Of a stretch of DNA of 64,000 nt, positions 1 through 9,151 are shown piece by piece; the stretch's first letter is position 1, and every line of letters starts with the position of its first letter. This DNA is from Pandoraea horticolens (GTDB lineage: Bacteria > Pseudomonadota > Gammaproteobacteria > Burkholderiales > Burkholderiaceae), in contig NZ_CABPSM010000011.1 of assembly GCF_902459555.1 (NCBI RefSeq), forward strand, positions 1 through 64,000. Direction: 5' to 3'. The translations under genes and the position numbers were made by a program. A model generated the notes under the pieces. The model was not told where the DNA came from. It saw only the letters and a program-made list of their open reading frames with translations, and searched no databases.

Positions 1-223
1 TCGAAATATCCAGGCCAATCACGGTAGCTACGCAATTCATGATGGATTCTCCGTCTCAGGCGGGTTTGACGCCGCTGTTCACCCGACTCGACCGAGTATG
101 CCGAAGCGTCTGGGGTGGGTGGAGTCCATTACATTACGTTTTTTTCCGTTTTCTGCGACGCCCCCGGGCTTGCCTCACGCCGTTGAATAGCGACCGGCCC
201 GCAGATGTCGTTAGGATGACGAC
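1..223. other. Window edge, no gene recognised
   Basis: I see no convincing gene in this stretch. Open frames exist on the plus strand but they lack a ribosome binding site and any recognisable family, and they run antisense into the exported-protein gene. It lies downstream of the last minus-strand gene of the cyanophycin cluster and presumably holds its 3' untranslated region. Confidence 0.4.
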
Positions 224-958
224 TCAACTCCCGCTGAGGGCTTTCGGCACCGGATACCGTTCGCCGTCGTATTCCATGGTGACGTTGGGCCGCCTCGACG
301 TGCTTTCCTTGCTTGCACAGTCATTACGCGTTGGCTTGTTCGTTGTCGTCACGGTTTTCTCGCTGACGACGAGTTTTGCATAGCCCTCTTTGCCGGCCGG
401 GCCGACAGAGATCGCACGCGAGGTGTCGGAAAAGCTGCCCGCACAATTCCCATCCCATTCGCCGCCTCCCGTCTGCGTCGCCAGATTGTCGACGACCTTG
501 CGCAGCGTCGCGCCGTCGATTACATACAGGCTCAACGCCGATTGTGAGAACGGATTGACGCGCGACGAGCCTTCGAAGTTGGCCCGCACGCCAAACGCCA
601 GCACTTGCGCTGCCAGCCGCCAGGGGGCCGTGTCGAGCGAAATGCTGCGCAATCTGACAGCGTCGGAAACCAGCGCGGATGTCTCGAAGCGATGGGCGAC
701 GATTTTTCCTGTCTGGCTGTCGGTCACCAGCACATCCACGTCATACATCTGGTCGTCGTCGGTGCCGCCTTTCTGTGGCAGGGGCAATGCCGCTAACGTG
801 AGTGCCGGGTTCGCGGGCCAGACCTTGCAACTGGCGAGGTCGGCGTCGAGCGTGCGGCCTGGGTGCAAGGTCTTCGTCCACCCATCAAGGCGACCGCGGC
901 AATCCGCTTGCGCCAGCAGCGGCAGGCAGAGGACGGCGCACACGGCGAGAACTTTCAT
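224..958 (-). CDS. Exported protein of unknown function beside the cyanophycin synthetases
   Basis: I do not recognise the family. Starting at the second Met (958) gives 244 residues with a clean Sec signal peptide: Lys at position 2, a hydrophobic core, and a likely signal peptidase I site after Ala-Gln-Ala (residues 16-18). The mature part has a few cysteines (for example just after the cleavage site, in the DLASCKVW stretch and in the GNCAGSF stretch), which could form disulfides in the periplasm. No membrane segment follows the signal. It lies 74 bp after the second cyanophycin synthetase gene on the same strand, so it may be read through from that operon. A link to cyanophycin is inferred from position only. 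Confidence 0.7.
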   Translation of the reverse strand: MKVLAVCAVLCLPLLAQADCRGRLDGWTKTLHPGRTLDADLASCKVWPANPALTLAALPLPQKGGTDDDQMYDVDVLVTDSQTGKIVAHRFETSALVSDAVRLRSISLDTAPWRLAAQVLAFGVRANFEGSSRVNPFSQSALSLYVIDGATLRKVVDNLATQTGGGEWDGNCAGSFSDTSRAISVGPAGKEGYAKLVVSEKTVTTTNKPTRNDCASKESTSRRPNVTMEYDGERYPVPKALSGS

Positions 959-1032
959 CGAGTCATTCTCCACATTCGAATCGACACCCGCGCGATGCCG
1001 CGACGGCGTGTCCCTGCTGCCGTTTCAGGCGG

Positions 1033-3612
1033 TCAGCGAGTGCTGGCCTGCGCCACGCGTTGTGAGATATGCGCGAGGGCTTCGTCTACCTGATCGATGA
1101 GGATCAGGCACAAGTCGCCCGGTTGCAGACGTGCGAGTGCGGTGTCGATGGCCACGAACTCGCCGTGAATCTCATCGACATGGCTCGCACGCCGCGCACC
1201 GACCAGACCTTCGCGCAGCAGTCGCAGCACTTCGCCGTCTTCGCGGCCGCGCTGACATTGGTCCTGATACAGCAGCACGTCGTCGAACGCGTCACCGAGG
1301 ATCTGCGTCTGACGGCGAATGTCGTCGTCACGACGGTCTCCCGCCCCTGAAATCACCACGGAACGGCGACGTGCAGGCATCGTTTCCACTGCCTGTGTGA
1401 GCGCGGCAATGGCGTCCGGATTGTGACCGTAGTCGGCAATTACGGTGGCGCCCTTGTAGTCGAACACGTTGAAGCGGCCCGGCGCGGTGCCTGCGTCGTT
1501 CACGAACGTGGCCAGCCCGGCGCGGATCGTTACCGGATCGATATTTAGTGCCCAGGCTGCACCGATGGCAGCCATCGCGTTCTCGACCTGAAAGCCGATG
1601 GCGCCCCCGCGCGTGAGCGGAATCGCGGCCAGTGCGTAGCGCGTCTCTTCGCTGCCGCGCGCCGTCACGATGTTGCCGCCGTCGACATAGACCACACGTT
1701 TGCCCGTTGCGCGATGTGTGGCGAGCACCGGGTGCGAGGCGTCCCGCGCGAAGAACGTGACGTCGCCCGGGCAGGCGTCGGCCATGCGCGCGACCATCGG
1801 ATCGGCGGCGTTGAGCACCGCCATGCCGCGCGGCGCCACGTTGCGCACGATCACGCTCTTGAGCACGGCAAGATCTTCCACCGTGTTGATGTACGACAGG
1901 CCGAGGTGGTCGCCCATGCCGATGTTCGTTACCACGGCAACATCGCAACGGTCATAAGCCAGACCCTCGCGCAGCAAGCCGCCGCGCGCGGTTTCGAACA
2001 CCGCCGCATCTACGTCCGGGTGCATCAGCACGTTGCGCGCGCTGCGCGGGCCGCTACAGTCGCCCGTGTCGATACGCTGGCCGCTGATATAGATGCCGTC
2101 GGTGCCGGTCATGCCCACGCGCAGCCCCTGCTGGGCGATGAGGTGGGCAATCAGACGAACCGTGGTCGTCTTGCCGTTCGTGCCGGAGACCGCCACGACC
2201 GGGATGCGCCCGTCGTCGCCGTCTTCGAACATCGTCGAGACGATGGCTTCGCCGACCGCACGGCCCTTGCCGTACGACGGTTGAAGGTGCATGCGCAGGC
2301 CCGGCGCGGCGTTGACTTCCACAATGCCACCGGCCTGATCTTCGAACGGCTTGATGACGGTCTCGCACACCGCGTCGACACCGGCAATGTCCAGCCCCAC
2401 TTGCTGGGCGGCCGCGACGGCGCGGGCTGCAATTTCCGGATGAACGTCGTCGGTCACATCGGTGGCCGAGCCGCCGGTCGACAGATTGGCGTTGTTGCGC
2501 AACACGACACGCGCACCGGCTTCCGGCACGGAGTCGGCGCTCAATCCTTGCTTGGCGAGCGTGGCGAGCGCGATGTCGTCGAAACGAATCTTGGTAAGCG
2601 ACGTGGCATGGCCCTCACCACGGCGCGGGTCGGCGTTCACCGTCTCGACCAGTTGGCGAACGGTGTGCACGCCGTCGCCAGTGACTTGCGGCGGATCGCG
2701 ACGCGCCGCCGCCACCAGCTTGTTGCCGATCACGAGCAGACGGAAGTCGTGGCCCGGAATGTAGCGCTCGATGATGACGTCGCGGCTGATGTCCTGCGCG
2801 ACCTCGAAGGCCTTCTCGATTTCTTCGCGCGTGCGCAGACGCACGGCCACGCCCTTGCCCTGATTGCCATCACGCGGCTTGACCACGACCGGTGCGTCGA
2901 TTTCCTGCACCAGCTTCCATGCATCTTCGACATTGCGCACCGTACCGCCCAGCGGCACCGGCACACCGGCGGCGTGCAGCAGGGTCTTGGTCAGGTCCTT
3001 GTCCTGCGCAATCGACTCGGCCACGGCCGACGTGCGGTCGGTCTCGGCAGCCTGAATGCGGCGCTGTTTGCTGCCCCAGCCGAATTGCACCATCGAGCCT
3101 TCGGTCAGACGGCGGTACGGAATGCCGCGCGCGACGGCGGCGTACACGATCGAACCGGTCGACGGGCCCAGACGCACGTCTTCATCCAGATCGCGAAGAC
3201 GATAGAGGGCGTCGGCAAGATCGAACGGACCGTCTTCAAGGGCGGCGTTGATCAGTTGTTGCGCCAACTCGAAGGCAAGGCGGCCGACCGGCTCTTCGCT
3301 GTACTGCACCACGACCTGGAACGTGCCCGGCTCGATGGTCTGCGTCGTTTGGCTGAACGTCACCGGGCAGCCGGCCGCCGCTTGCAGTTGCAGCGCGGTG
3401 GTGGCGAGGGCGTCGGCCAGCGATGCCGGACGCTCTTCGGCATCGGGCGTGAGCGCATGCAGCGCGGGAAAGCGTGCGCGCAGACGGGCCTCGAAACCGG
3501 CCAGATTGCCGATCGAATATTCCAGATCGGTGCACGTCACGATGGCCTCGATGGCCGTGTGACGGCTCCAGAGGTTCGGCCCACGCAATGCGCGGATACG
3601 GGAGACTTCCAT
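1033..3612 (-). CDS. cphA: Cyanophycin synthetase, second copy
   Basis: Non-ribosomally polymerises aspartate and arginine into cyanophycin using ATP, in the cytoplasm. The start at 3612 (MEVSRIRALRGPN) matches the family N-terminus and gives 859 residues; an upstream in-frame Met adds eight residues. Order of parts: N-terminal cyanophycin-specific region, ATP-grasp domain with the KPRDGNQGKG loop near residue 244, then a Mur-ligase-like domain with the P-loop SGTNGKTTT near residue 475. Both ATP sites look intact, so I see no sign of decay. It follows the first synthetase at about 150 bp on the same strand. Ralstonia/Cupriavidus relatives also carry such a tandem pair (cphA and cphA'). It is longer than the dipeptide-polymerising CphA2 class, so I do not use that name. 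Confidence 0.92.
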   Translation of the reverse strand: MEVSRIRALRGPNLWSRHTAIEAIVTCTDLEYSIGNLAGFEARLRARFPALHALTPDAEERPASLADALATTALQLQAAAGCPVTFSQTTQTIEPGTFQVVVQYSEEPVGRLAFELAQQLINAALEDGPFDLADALYRLRDLDEDVRLGPSTGSIVYAAVARGIPYRRLTEGSMVQFGWGSKQRRIQAAETDRTSAVAESIAQDKDLTKTLLHAAGVPVPLGGTVRNVEDAWKLVQEIDAPVVVKPRDGNQGKGVAVRLRTREEIEKAFEVAQDISRDVIIERYIPGHDFRLLVIGNKLVAAARRDPPQVTGDGVHTVRQLVETVNADPRRGEGHATSLTKIRFDDIALATLAKQGLSADSVPEAGARVVLRNNANLSTGGSATDVTDDVHPEIAARAVAAAQQVGLDIAGVDAVCETVIKPFEDQAGGIVEVNAAPGLRMHLQPSYGKGRAVGEAIVSTMFEDGDDGRIPVVAVSGTNGKTTTVRLIAHLIAQQGLRVGMTGTDGIYISGQRIDTGDCSGPRSARNVLMHPDVDAAVFETARGGLLREGLAYDRCDVAVVTNIGMGDHLGLSYINTVEDLAVLKSVIVRNVAPRGMAVLNAADPMVARMADACPGDVTFFARDASHPVLATHRATGKRVVYVDGGNIVTARGSEETRYALAAIPLTRGGAIGFQVENAMAAIGAAWALNIDPVTIRAGLATFVNDAGTAPGRFNVFDYKGATVIADYGHNPDAIAALTQAVETMPARRRSVVISGAGDRRDDDIRRQTQILGDAFDDVLLYQDQCQRGREDGEVLRLLREGLVGARRASHVDEIHGEFVAIDTALARLQPGDLCLILIDQVDEALAHISQRVAQASTR

Positions 3613-3643
3613 AAATTGCAATCCCTGTCTGTCCACTTCGCGT

Positions 3644-3715
3644 CCCTATATATAGCGGATGGTTGGCGAGAAAAACGACTGTGGCTTGGGTATTCGGCGC
3701 TATCTATATATAGGG
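3644..3715. repeat. 11-bp TA-rich inverted repeat between the cphA genes
   Basis: The left arm CCCTATATATA (3644-3654) and right arm TATATATAGGG (3705-3715) are perfect reverse complements separated by 50 bp. The left arm is 30 bp upstream of the second synthetase start. The AT-rich arms are conspicuous in this GC-rich DNA and could be a -10-like element, an operator pair or a long-loop hairpin in the intergenic RNA. No function is proven. Confidence 0.6.
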
Positions 3716-3717
3716 TG

Positions 3718-3746
3718 GGCGGCGGCAGAGATCTCTGCACGCCGCC
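3718..3746. repeat. Strong GC-rich hairpin after the first cphA
   Basis: GGCGGCG-GCAGAGA pairs with TCTCTGC-(A)-CGCCGCC, giving a 14-bp stem with one bulged A, centred on an AGATCT palindrome. It begins 18 bp beyond the first synthetase's stop codon. There is no T-run on the minus strand side, so it is not a classic intrinsic terminator. It could protect the 3' end of the first cphA message or lower downstream expression. Confidence 0.6.
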
Positions 3747-3764
3747 ACTCGCGGCCGACTCGAC

Positions 3765-6398
3765 TCAGGCAGCCAGCGCGCGCATCGGCTGGCCCATCCA
3801 CTGATGCACGAGGTCGAGCATGGCGGTGGCACCGCCTTCATCGGCCTGTAACACCAGCAGATCGCCGCTCACGAGTTGAGCCAGTGCCGCTTCGGCGGCA
3901 GCACGACGCCCGGCGGCATCCGTGACCTGCACTTTGCGGCCGGCCGCGTCGATGCCCGCGCGCAGTTGCGCACGCGACTCGGCCAGCGGGCGTTTGCGCC
4001 CGACGCTCAGGTCGTCGCACAGCACCACACGGTCGAACGTTTGCGCCAGCAGCTTGCCTTCGGCCTGCAAGTCTTCGTCCATACGGTCGACGCCCGGGCC
4101 GTACACCGCGATGCGACGCTCGGCAGGCAGCTTGGCCAAGGCTGCCGCAAGGGCCGTCAGGGCGGGGGCGTTGTGCGCGTCGTCGACGATGACCGTCGCG
4201 CCTTGCTTTTCGAACAGCGTGAAGCGGCCCGGCGCGTCGACCTGACCGACGTCGAAGGTGGTCACACCGGTGCGCAGCACGTCGAGGGCGACCCCCATCG
4301 ACCAGGCGGCAGCCACGGCGGCGAGCACATTCTCGATCTGGAAGTCGACGCGGCCAGCGTAGGTCAGCGGCATGTTGGCGGTGGCGCCGACGCTGCTTTC
4401 TTCCGAGCCGGTGGCCAGCACGACCTGGCCGTTGCGTACGAAGACCACGCGCTTGCCTGCGGCGCGATGCGCCACGATGGCCGGCAGGTGTTCGTCCAGA
4501 CCGAAGAAGATCACGTCGCCATCGCACAGTTCGGCCATTTCGACGACGAGCGGATCGCGGGCATTGAGCACGGCCACGCCATCGGACAGGACCACGTCGA
4601 TTTGTGTGCGCATCACGCTGAACATACGGTCGACGTCTTCGACGAAATACTGGCCCAGATGGTCCGGGCGGTCGATGTTCGTCACGATGCCGACCTGGCA
4701 GCGGTCGTAGGCAAGGCCTTCGGAGAGGATGGCGGTGTTGTCGTTCTCGAAGACGGCCGCCGTTACGCTGGCATTCATCAGCACGCGGTGCGCGGCGTCC
4801 CAATTCGCGCGGTCGCCGTTTTGTACCAGACGCTTGTCGAGGAACAGGCCGTCGCTGCAAGCCAGGCCGGTGTGTTCGCCCGCCAGTTGCAACAGATGCG
4901 TGAGCAGACGCGCCGTGACAGTCTTGCCGTTGGTGCCGGTGATGCCGACAATCGGAATACGCCCAGTGTCGCCATCGGGGAACAGATGGTCGACGATGGC
5001 GCGACCGACCGGACGCGGCGTGCCATCGGCCGGCTTCAGGTGCATGAGCAGGCCAGGACCGGCGTTGACTTCGACGATGGCGCCACGTTGTTCCGCCAGC
5101 GGACGGGAAATGTCTTCGGCGACCAGATCGACACCGGCGATGTCCAGACCCACGATGCGCGCGGCCAGCGACGCATGCGCGGCCACGCTCGGGTGCACGC
5201 GGTCGGTCACGTCGAAGGCGACGTTGCCGTTGCGCTGGATCAGAACGTTCTTGCCTTCGGGCGGCACGGCATCGGCGTCGAAACCTTGACGCTTGAGTTC
5301 GAGACGCGCCGACGAATCGATGCGCACGCGGTTCAGCGGCTGATCTTCGGCGCTGCCGCGACGCGGATCGCTGTTGATCTGTAGTTCGATGAGTTCCAAG
5401 ACGGTGTGCTTGCCGTCGCCAACCACCGAGGCCGTTTCGCCCATGGCGGCGGCCACGACACGCCCACCCACCACCAGCAGGCGGTGCTCGAGTCCCGACA
5501 CGAAGCGCTCGACGATCACGCCGTTGCCTTCTTCGAGCGCCACTTCGAATGCCGTGGTGACTTCGTCTCGTGTGGTGAGATTGATGAACACGCCGCGACC
5601 ATGGTTGCCGTCATATGGCTTGACGACGACCGGCAGGCCGATGTCTTGCGCGGCGTCCCATGCATCTTCGGCGCTCTCGACCAGACGGCCCTCCGGTACG
5701 GGCACGCCGCACGACTCGAGTAGTTGCTTGGTCAGATCCTTGTCGCGCGAGATGCTCTCGGCGATGGCAGGGGTGCGGTCGGTCTCGGCAGTCCAGATGC
5801 GACGGGCGGCGGCGCCGTAACCCAGTTGCACCAGATTGCCGTCGGACAGGCGGATATGAGGGATGTCGCGGTCGTCGGCGGCGTCGACGATGCATGCCGT
5901 GCTCGGGCCGAGACAATGTTTGTCGACCAGGCCACGCAAGTTTTCGACAGCGGCTCCCACGTCGTAGGGGCGGTTTTCGATGGCGGCCATGACCAGGTCG
6001 CGGGCGGCAAACAGGGCCGCGCGGGTCACGTCTTCGTGCCAGGCGCGCACGATCACCTTATAGACACCGGTGATCGGGGTTTCTCGTGCCTTGCCGAAAC
6101 CGCCGGGCATGCCGGCGAGGTTTTGCAGCTCGAGCGTGACGTGCTCGAGAATGTGGCCGGGCCACGTACCTTCACGCAGGCGCTGGAGGAAGCCGCCGCG
6201 CTCGCCGATACTGCAGCGGTGCTCGATGAGGGAGGGCAGCCACTCGGACAGCCGCTCTGGGAACCCCGGGATCTTGTTGGACGGGAACTCCTCGAGTTCG
6301 CCGATATCGACCCATGCCTCGAGCACCGGCCGATATGTCCACATATTCGGGCCGCGCAGCGACAGGACATCGAAAATCTCAATGTCTTTCTTTTTCAT
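3765..6398 (-). CDS. cphA: Cyanophycin synthetase, first copy
   Basis: 877 residues, the usual length for CphA. It makes the Asp backbone with Arg side chains of cyanophycin (multi-L-arginyl-poly-L-aspartate), a nitrogen, carbon and energy reserve held as cytoplasmic granules. Visible parts: the N-terminal domain opening MKKKDIEIFDVLSLRGPN, the ATP-grasp domain with KPYDGNHGRG near residue 258, and the Mur-ligase-like domain with the GTNGKTVT P-loop near residue 487. It is the promoter-proximal gene of the minus-strand cluster and is divergent from the exporter gene across about 300 bp. No strong Shine-Dalgarno is visible before the start. No cyanophycinase (cphB) gene occurs in this window. 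Confidence 0.95.
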   Translation of the reverse strand: MKKKDIEIFDVLSLRGPNMWTYRPVLEAWVDIGELEEFPSNKIPGFPERLSEWLPSLIEHRCSIGERGGFLQRLREGTWPGHILEHVTLELQNLAGMPGGFGKARETPITGVYKVIVRAWHEDVTRAALFAARDLVMAAIENRPYDVGAAVENLRGLVDKHCLGPSTACIVDAADDRDIPHIRLSDGNLVQLGYGAAARRIWTAETDRTPAIAESISRDKDLTKQLLESCGVPVPEGRLVESAEDAWDAAQDIGLPVVVKPYDGNHGRGVFINLTTRDEVTTAFEVALEEGNGVIVERFVSGLEHRLLVVGGRVVAAAMGETASVVGDGKHTVLELIELQINSDPRRGSAEDQPLNRVRIDSSARLELKRQGFDADAVPPEGKNVLIQRNGNVAFDVTDRVHPSVAAHASLAARIVGLDIAGVDLVAEDISRPLAEQRGAIVEVNAGPGLLMHLKPADGTPRPVGRAIVDHLFPDGDTGRIPIVGITGTNGKTVTARLLTHLLQLAGEHTGLACSDGLFLDKRLVQNGDRANWDAAHRVLMNASVTAAVFENDNTAILSEGLAYDRCQVGIVTNIDRPDHLGQYFVEDVDRMFSVMRTQIDVVLSDGVAVLNARDPLVVEMAELCDGDVIFFGLDEHLPAIVAHRAAGKRVVFVRNGQVVLATGSEESSVGATANMPLTYAGRVDFQIENVLAAVAAAWSMGVALDVLRTGVTTFDVGQVDAPGRFTLFEKQGATVIVDDAHNAPALTALAAALAKLPAERRIAVYGPGVDRMDEDLQAEGKLLAQTFDRVVLCDDLSVGRKRPLAESRAQLRAGIDAAGRKVQVTDAAGRRAAAEAALAQLVSGDLLVLQADEGGATAMLDLVHQWMGQPMRALAA

Positions 6399-6694
6399 TC
6401 TTAAGGCTAATTCACGCGTCAGGGCTGGGTTCGGAGAAGCCGGCGAGGCCGATTTCAGGCGGCACAGCCGGTCGCGCTCTTACAGTTAACTGGTTACTTA
6501 ACGTAAAAATCCGTAAACGGTTGACCGTCGCAACAATATTTCCATGCTGCACCGTGTCATCGGGGAACTCCGCGCCGCAAAAGGCATCGCTGTGGTTATA
6601 CTTGCGGCAATTTCGCGGACTGACAGGGAAAGTCCGCCTCGTTTTTCTTCGTTTGCCTCGATGTCCGCCCCTTGAGGACACGTCTGCCGCAGCA
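6399..6694. promoter_or_regulatory. Divergent control region between cphA and the exporter
   Basis: This 296-bp gap must hold the promoters of both arms of the cyanophycin locus. It is locally AT-rich around 6481-6545 and contains GTTAA/TTAAC arms at about 6485-6502 and a TTGACC at 6521. A TATACT at 6597 is a possible -10 for the rightward gene, but no matching -35 is clear. I could not identify a regulator site with confidence. Confidence 0.4.
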
Positions 6695-9133
6695 ATGACC
6701 GACACCTCCGCTTCTGCGGCATCTTCTGCCGCCACCCCGACAACATCGTCCGAGAGCAGCCCTTCCGGCGCCTCCGGCGGCGCTGCTTCTGCGTTATCCG
6801 TTTCCGCTCGAAATGCCGCTGCCGAACCCTGGTATGCGGATGTTGCCGCACAACTGGCCGACGGCGAGACCGTACTGGCCTGGCTGACGGTCGATCTCGA
6901 CGCTCAACTGCACTTCGCCCGTGGCGTGGTGGTCGCCACCGAGCGCCGGCTGCTGGCGCGCGAGGCGCGTCGTGACGCGCAAGGCAGTGACACCGACTGG
7001 CAGTCGTGGCCGTATCGCGCCGACCTGTCGCTGACGCACTCCGATCACGCGGGCGTTGGCTCGCTGGAGTTGTGCGATGCCCGCGAGAAGCTTGCCTGCT
7101 GGCGCTATACCCTTGGCCGCAACCCGGCGGCGCTCATGCTGATGGATGCCGTCGCGCGCCAGCGCGAGGCGCTCGTGGCGGGGCACACCGTCAGTCATGA
7201 GCGGGACGTGGCGGGCACATGCCCGATCTGTCAGGCCGAACTGCCGCCCGGCACCGACGAGTGCCCGCAATGCAACCCGGAGGCGGAAACCCCATCGTCG
7301 ACATGGGCATTGCTGCGTTTGTGGCGTTTCGCCCGTCCGTATCGTTTTCAGTTGCTTGCCGGTTTCCTGCTCACGCTGTGCGCCACGGGCGCGACGTTGA
7401 TCCCGCCGTATCTGACGATGCCGCTCATGGACAACGTGCTGATTCCGTTCCAGAACGGCCAACCCATCGATTACCACCTGGTGGGAATGTATCTGTCGGG
7501 TCTGTTGGGGGCGGGGCTCGTAGCCTGGACGCTGGGCTGGGCGCGTACGTATCTGCTGGCGAAGGTGTCGGAGCGTATCGGCGCCGATCTGCGCACGGCC
7601 ACTTACTCGCACCTGCTGCGGCTGTCGCTCGAGTACTTCGGCGGCAAGCGCACGGGCGACCTGATGGCGCGCATCGGTTCGGAGAGCGACCGCATCTGCG
7701 TGTTCCTGTCGCTGCACTTGCTCGACTTCGCCACCGACGTGCTGATGATTATCATGACGGCGGTCATTCTCGTGTCGATCAACCCGTGGCTGGCCGTGGT
7801 CACGCTGGTGCCGCTGCCGTTCATTGCCTGGCTGATTCACCTGGTGCGCGATCGCCTGCGTCATGGCTTCGAGAAGGTCGACCGGATCTGGGCGGAAATT
7901 ACCAATGTGCTCGCCGACACGATTCCGGGCATTCGCGTGGTGAAGGCGTTTGCGCAGGAGAACCGCGAGGTCGCGCGCTTCAAGGAAGCCAACCGGCATA
8001 ACCTCGTGGTCAACGACCGCGTGAACAAGGTGTGGTCGTTGTTCTCGCCGACTGTGACGTTCCTGACCGAAGTCGGCCTGCTGGTGGTCTGGATATTCGG
8101 CATCTGGCAGATCTCCAAGCATGAGATCACGGTCGGTGTGCTTGCCGCGTTCCTGACCTACATCAGCCGCTTCTATACCCGTCTCGATTCGATGAGTCGC
8201 ATCGTGTCGGTCACGCAGAAAGCCGCCGCAGGCGCCAAGCGCATCTTCGACGTGCTCGATCACGTCTCGAACGTACCGGAGCCGGTCAACCCGGTGCATC
8301 TGAAGGAAGTGAAGGGCGCCATCGACCTGCGCGACATCGGTTTCCGTTATGGCAACCGTTCGGTGATTCGCGGCATGGATCTGCGCATCGCGCCGGGCGA
8401 GATGATCGGTCTGGTCGGTCACAGCGGGTCGGGCAAGAGCACGCTCGTTAACTTGATCTGCCGCTTCTACGACGTGGCCGAAGGTTCGATCCAGATCGAT
8501 GGCGTGGATATTCGCGCGCTGCCGGTCTCCGACTTCCGTCGCAACGTGGGTCTGGTGCTGCAGGAGCCGTTCCTGTTCTTCGGCACGATTGCCGACAATA
8601 TCGCGTACGGCAAGCCGGAGGCAACGCGCGCCGAGATCGTGGCGGCTGCCCGCGCGGCGCACGCCCACGAGTTCATTCTGCGTCTGCCGCACGGTTACGA
8701 TTCGTTGGTTGGCGAGCGCGGACAGGCGCTCTCGGGCGGTGAGCGTCAACGCATCTCCATTGCGCGTGCGTTGCTGATCGACCCGCGCATCCTGATTCTC
8801 GACGAGGCAACGTCCTCGGTCGATACCGCCACCGAGAAGGAAATTCAGAAGGCGCTCGATAACCTCGTCAAGGGCCGCACGACGATTGCCATCGCGCACC
8901 GGTTGTCGACGCTGCGCAAGGCCGACCGGCTTGTGGTGCTCGATCGCGGCAAGATCGTCGAGGTGGGGAACCACGACGAACTGATCGCTCGCGAAGGCGC
9001 GTACTACAAGCTTTATCAGGCGCAACAGCGCAATGTCGATACGGATATCGATGCGGTTGCCGAGTCGGCCGAAGCCGCCGCCACGGTCGCTGCGGTGAGC
9101 GCCGCGCCGGCCCAGCCGCTATCCGTCAACTGA
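6695..9133 (+). CDS. Cyanophycin-associated ABC exporter (fused membrane and ATPase domains)
   Basis: 812 residues from the ATG at 6695; the longer open frame overlaps the cphA start antisense and is rejected. Parts in order: a low-complexity Ser/Ala/Thr head, a soluble domain of about 130 residues, a zinc-ribbon-like motif CPIC...CPQC (Cys 176, 179, 190, 193), a six-helix exporter membrane domain, and an ATPase domain with Walker A GHSGSGKST, signature LSGGERQRISIARALL and Walker B ILILDEATSSVD. It resembles MsbA/MdlB-type exporters, which act as dimers in the inner membrane. This gene and the next are repeatedly found beside cphA in Burkholderiales and named for that; the substrate is unknown to me. 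The soluble domain and ribbon are not normal exporter parts. Confidence 0.88.
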   Translation: MTDTSASAASSAATPTTSSESSPSGASGGAASALSVSARNAAAEPWYADVAAQLADGETVLAWLTVDLDAQLHFARGVVVATERRLLAREARRDAQGSDTDWQSWPYRADLSLTHSDHAGVGSLELCDAREKLACWRYTLGRNPAALMLMDAVARQREALVAGHTVSHERDVAGTCPICQAELPPGTDECPQCNPEAETPSSTWALLRLWRFARPYRFQLLAGFLLTLCATGATLIPPYLTMPLMDNVLIPFQNGQPIDYHLVGMYLSGLLGAGLVAWTLGWARTYLLAKVSERIGADLRTATYSHLLRLSLEYFGGKRTGDLMARIGSESDRICVFLSLHLLDFATDVLMIIMTAVILVSINPWLAVVTLVPLPFIAWLIHLVRDRLRHGFEKVDRIWAEITNVLADTIPGIRVVKAFAQENREVARFKEANRHNLVVNDRVNKVWSLFSPTVTFLTEVGLLVVWIFGIWQISKHEITVGVLAAFLTYISRFYTRLDSMSRIVSVTQKAAAGAKRIFDVLDHVSNVPEPVNPVHLKEVKGAIDLRDIGFRYGNRSVIRGMDLRIAPGEMIGLVGHSGSGKSTLVNLICRFYDVAEGSIQIDGVDIRALPVSDFRRNVGLVLQEPFLFFGTIADNIAYGKPEATRAEIVAAARAAHAHEFILRLPHGYDSLVGERGQALSGGERQRISIARALLIDPRILILDEATSSVDTATEKEIQKALDNLVKGRTTIAIAHRLSTLRKADRLVVLDRGKIVEVGNHDELIAREGAYYKLYQAQQRNVDTDIDAVAESAEAAATVAAVSAAPAQPLSVN

Positions 9134-9151
9134 ACGTTTGCGAAGACACTC

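Noticed and set aside
3718-3746. Hairpin between the cphA genes as an intrinsic terminator
   Set aside because: There is no T-run on the minus strand side and the second cphA appears to belong to the same transcription unit.
1714-3804. 696-codon open frame antisense to the second cphA
   Set aside because: Gly/Arg/His-rich shadow of a clear cyanophycin synthetase.
6314-6694. N-terminal extension of the ABC exporter
   Set aside because: The extra 127 codons overlap the cphA start antisense and read as non-protein sequence; the ATG at 6695 opens a plausible N-terminus.
6794-9025. 743-codon open frame antisense to the ABC exporter
   Set aside because: Shadow frame; the exporter motifs on the plus strand are complete.
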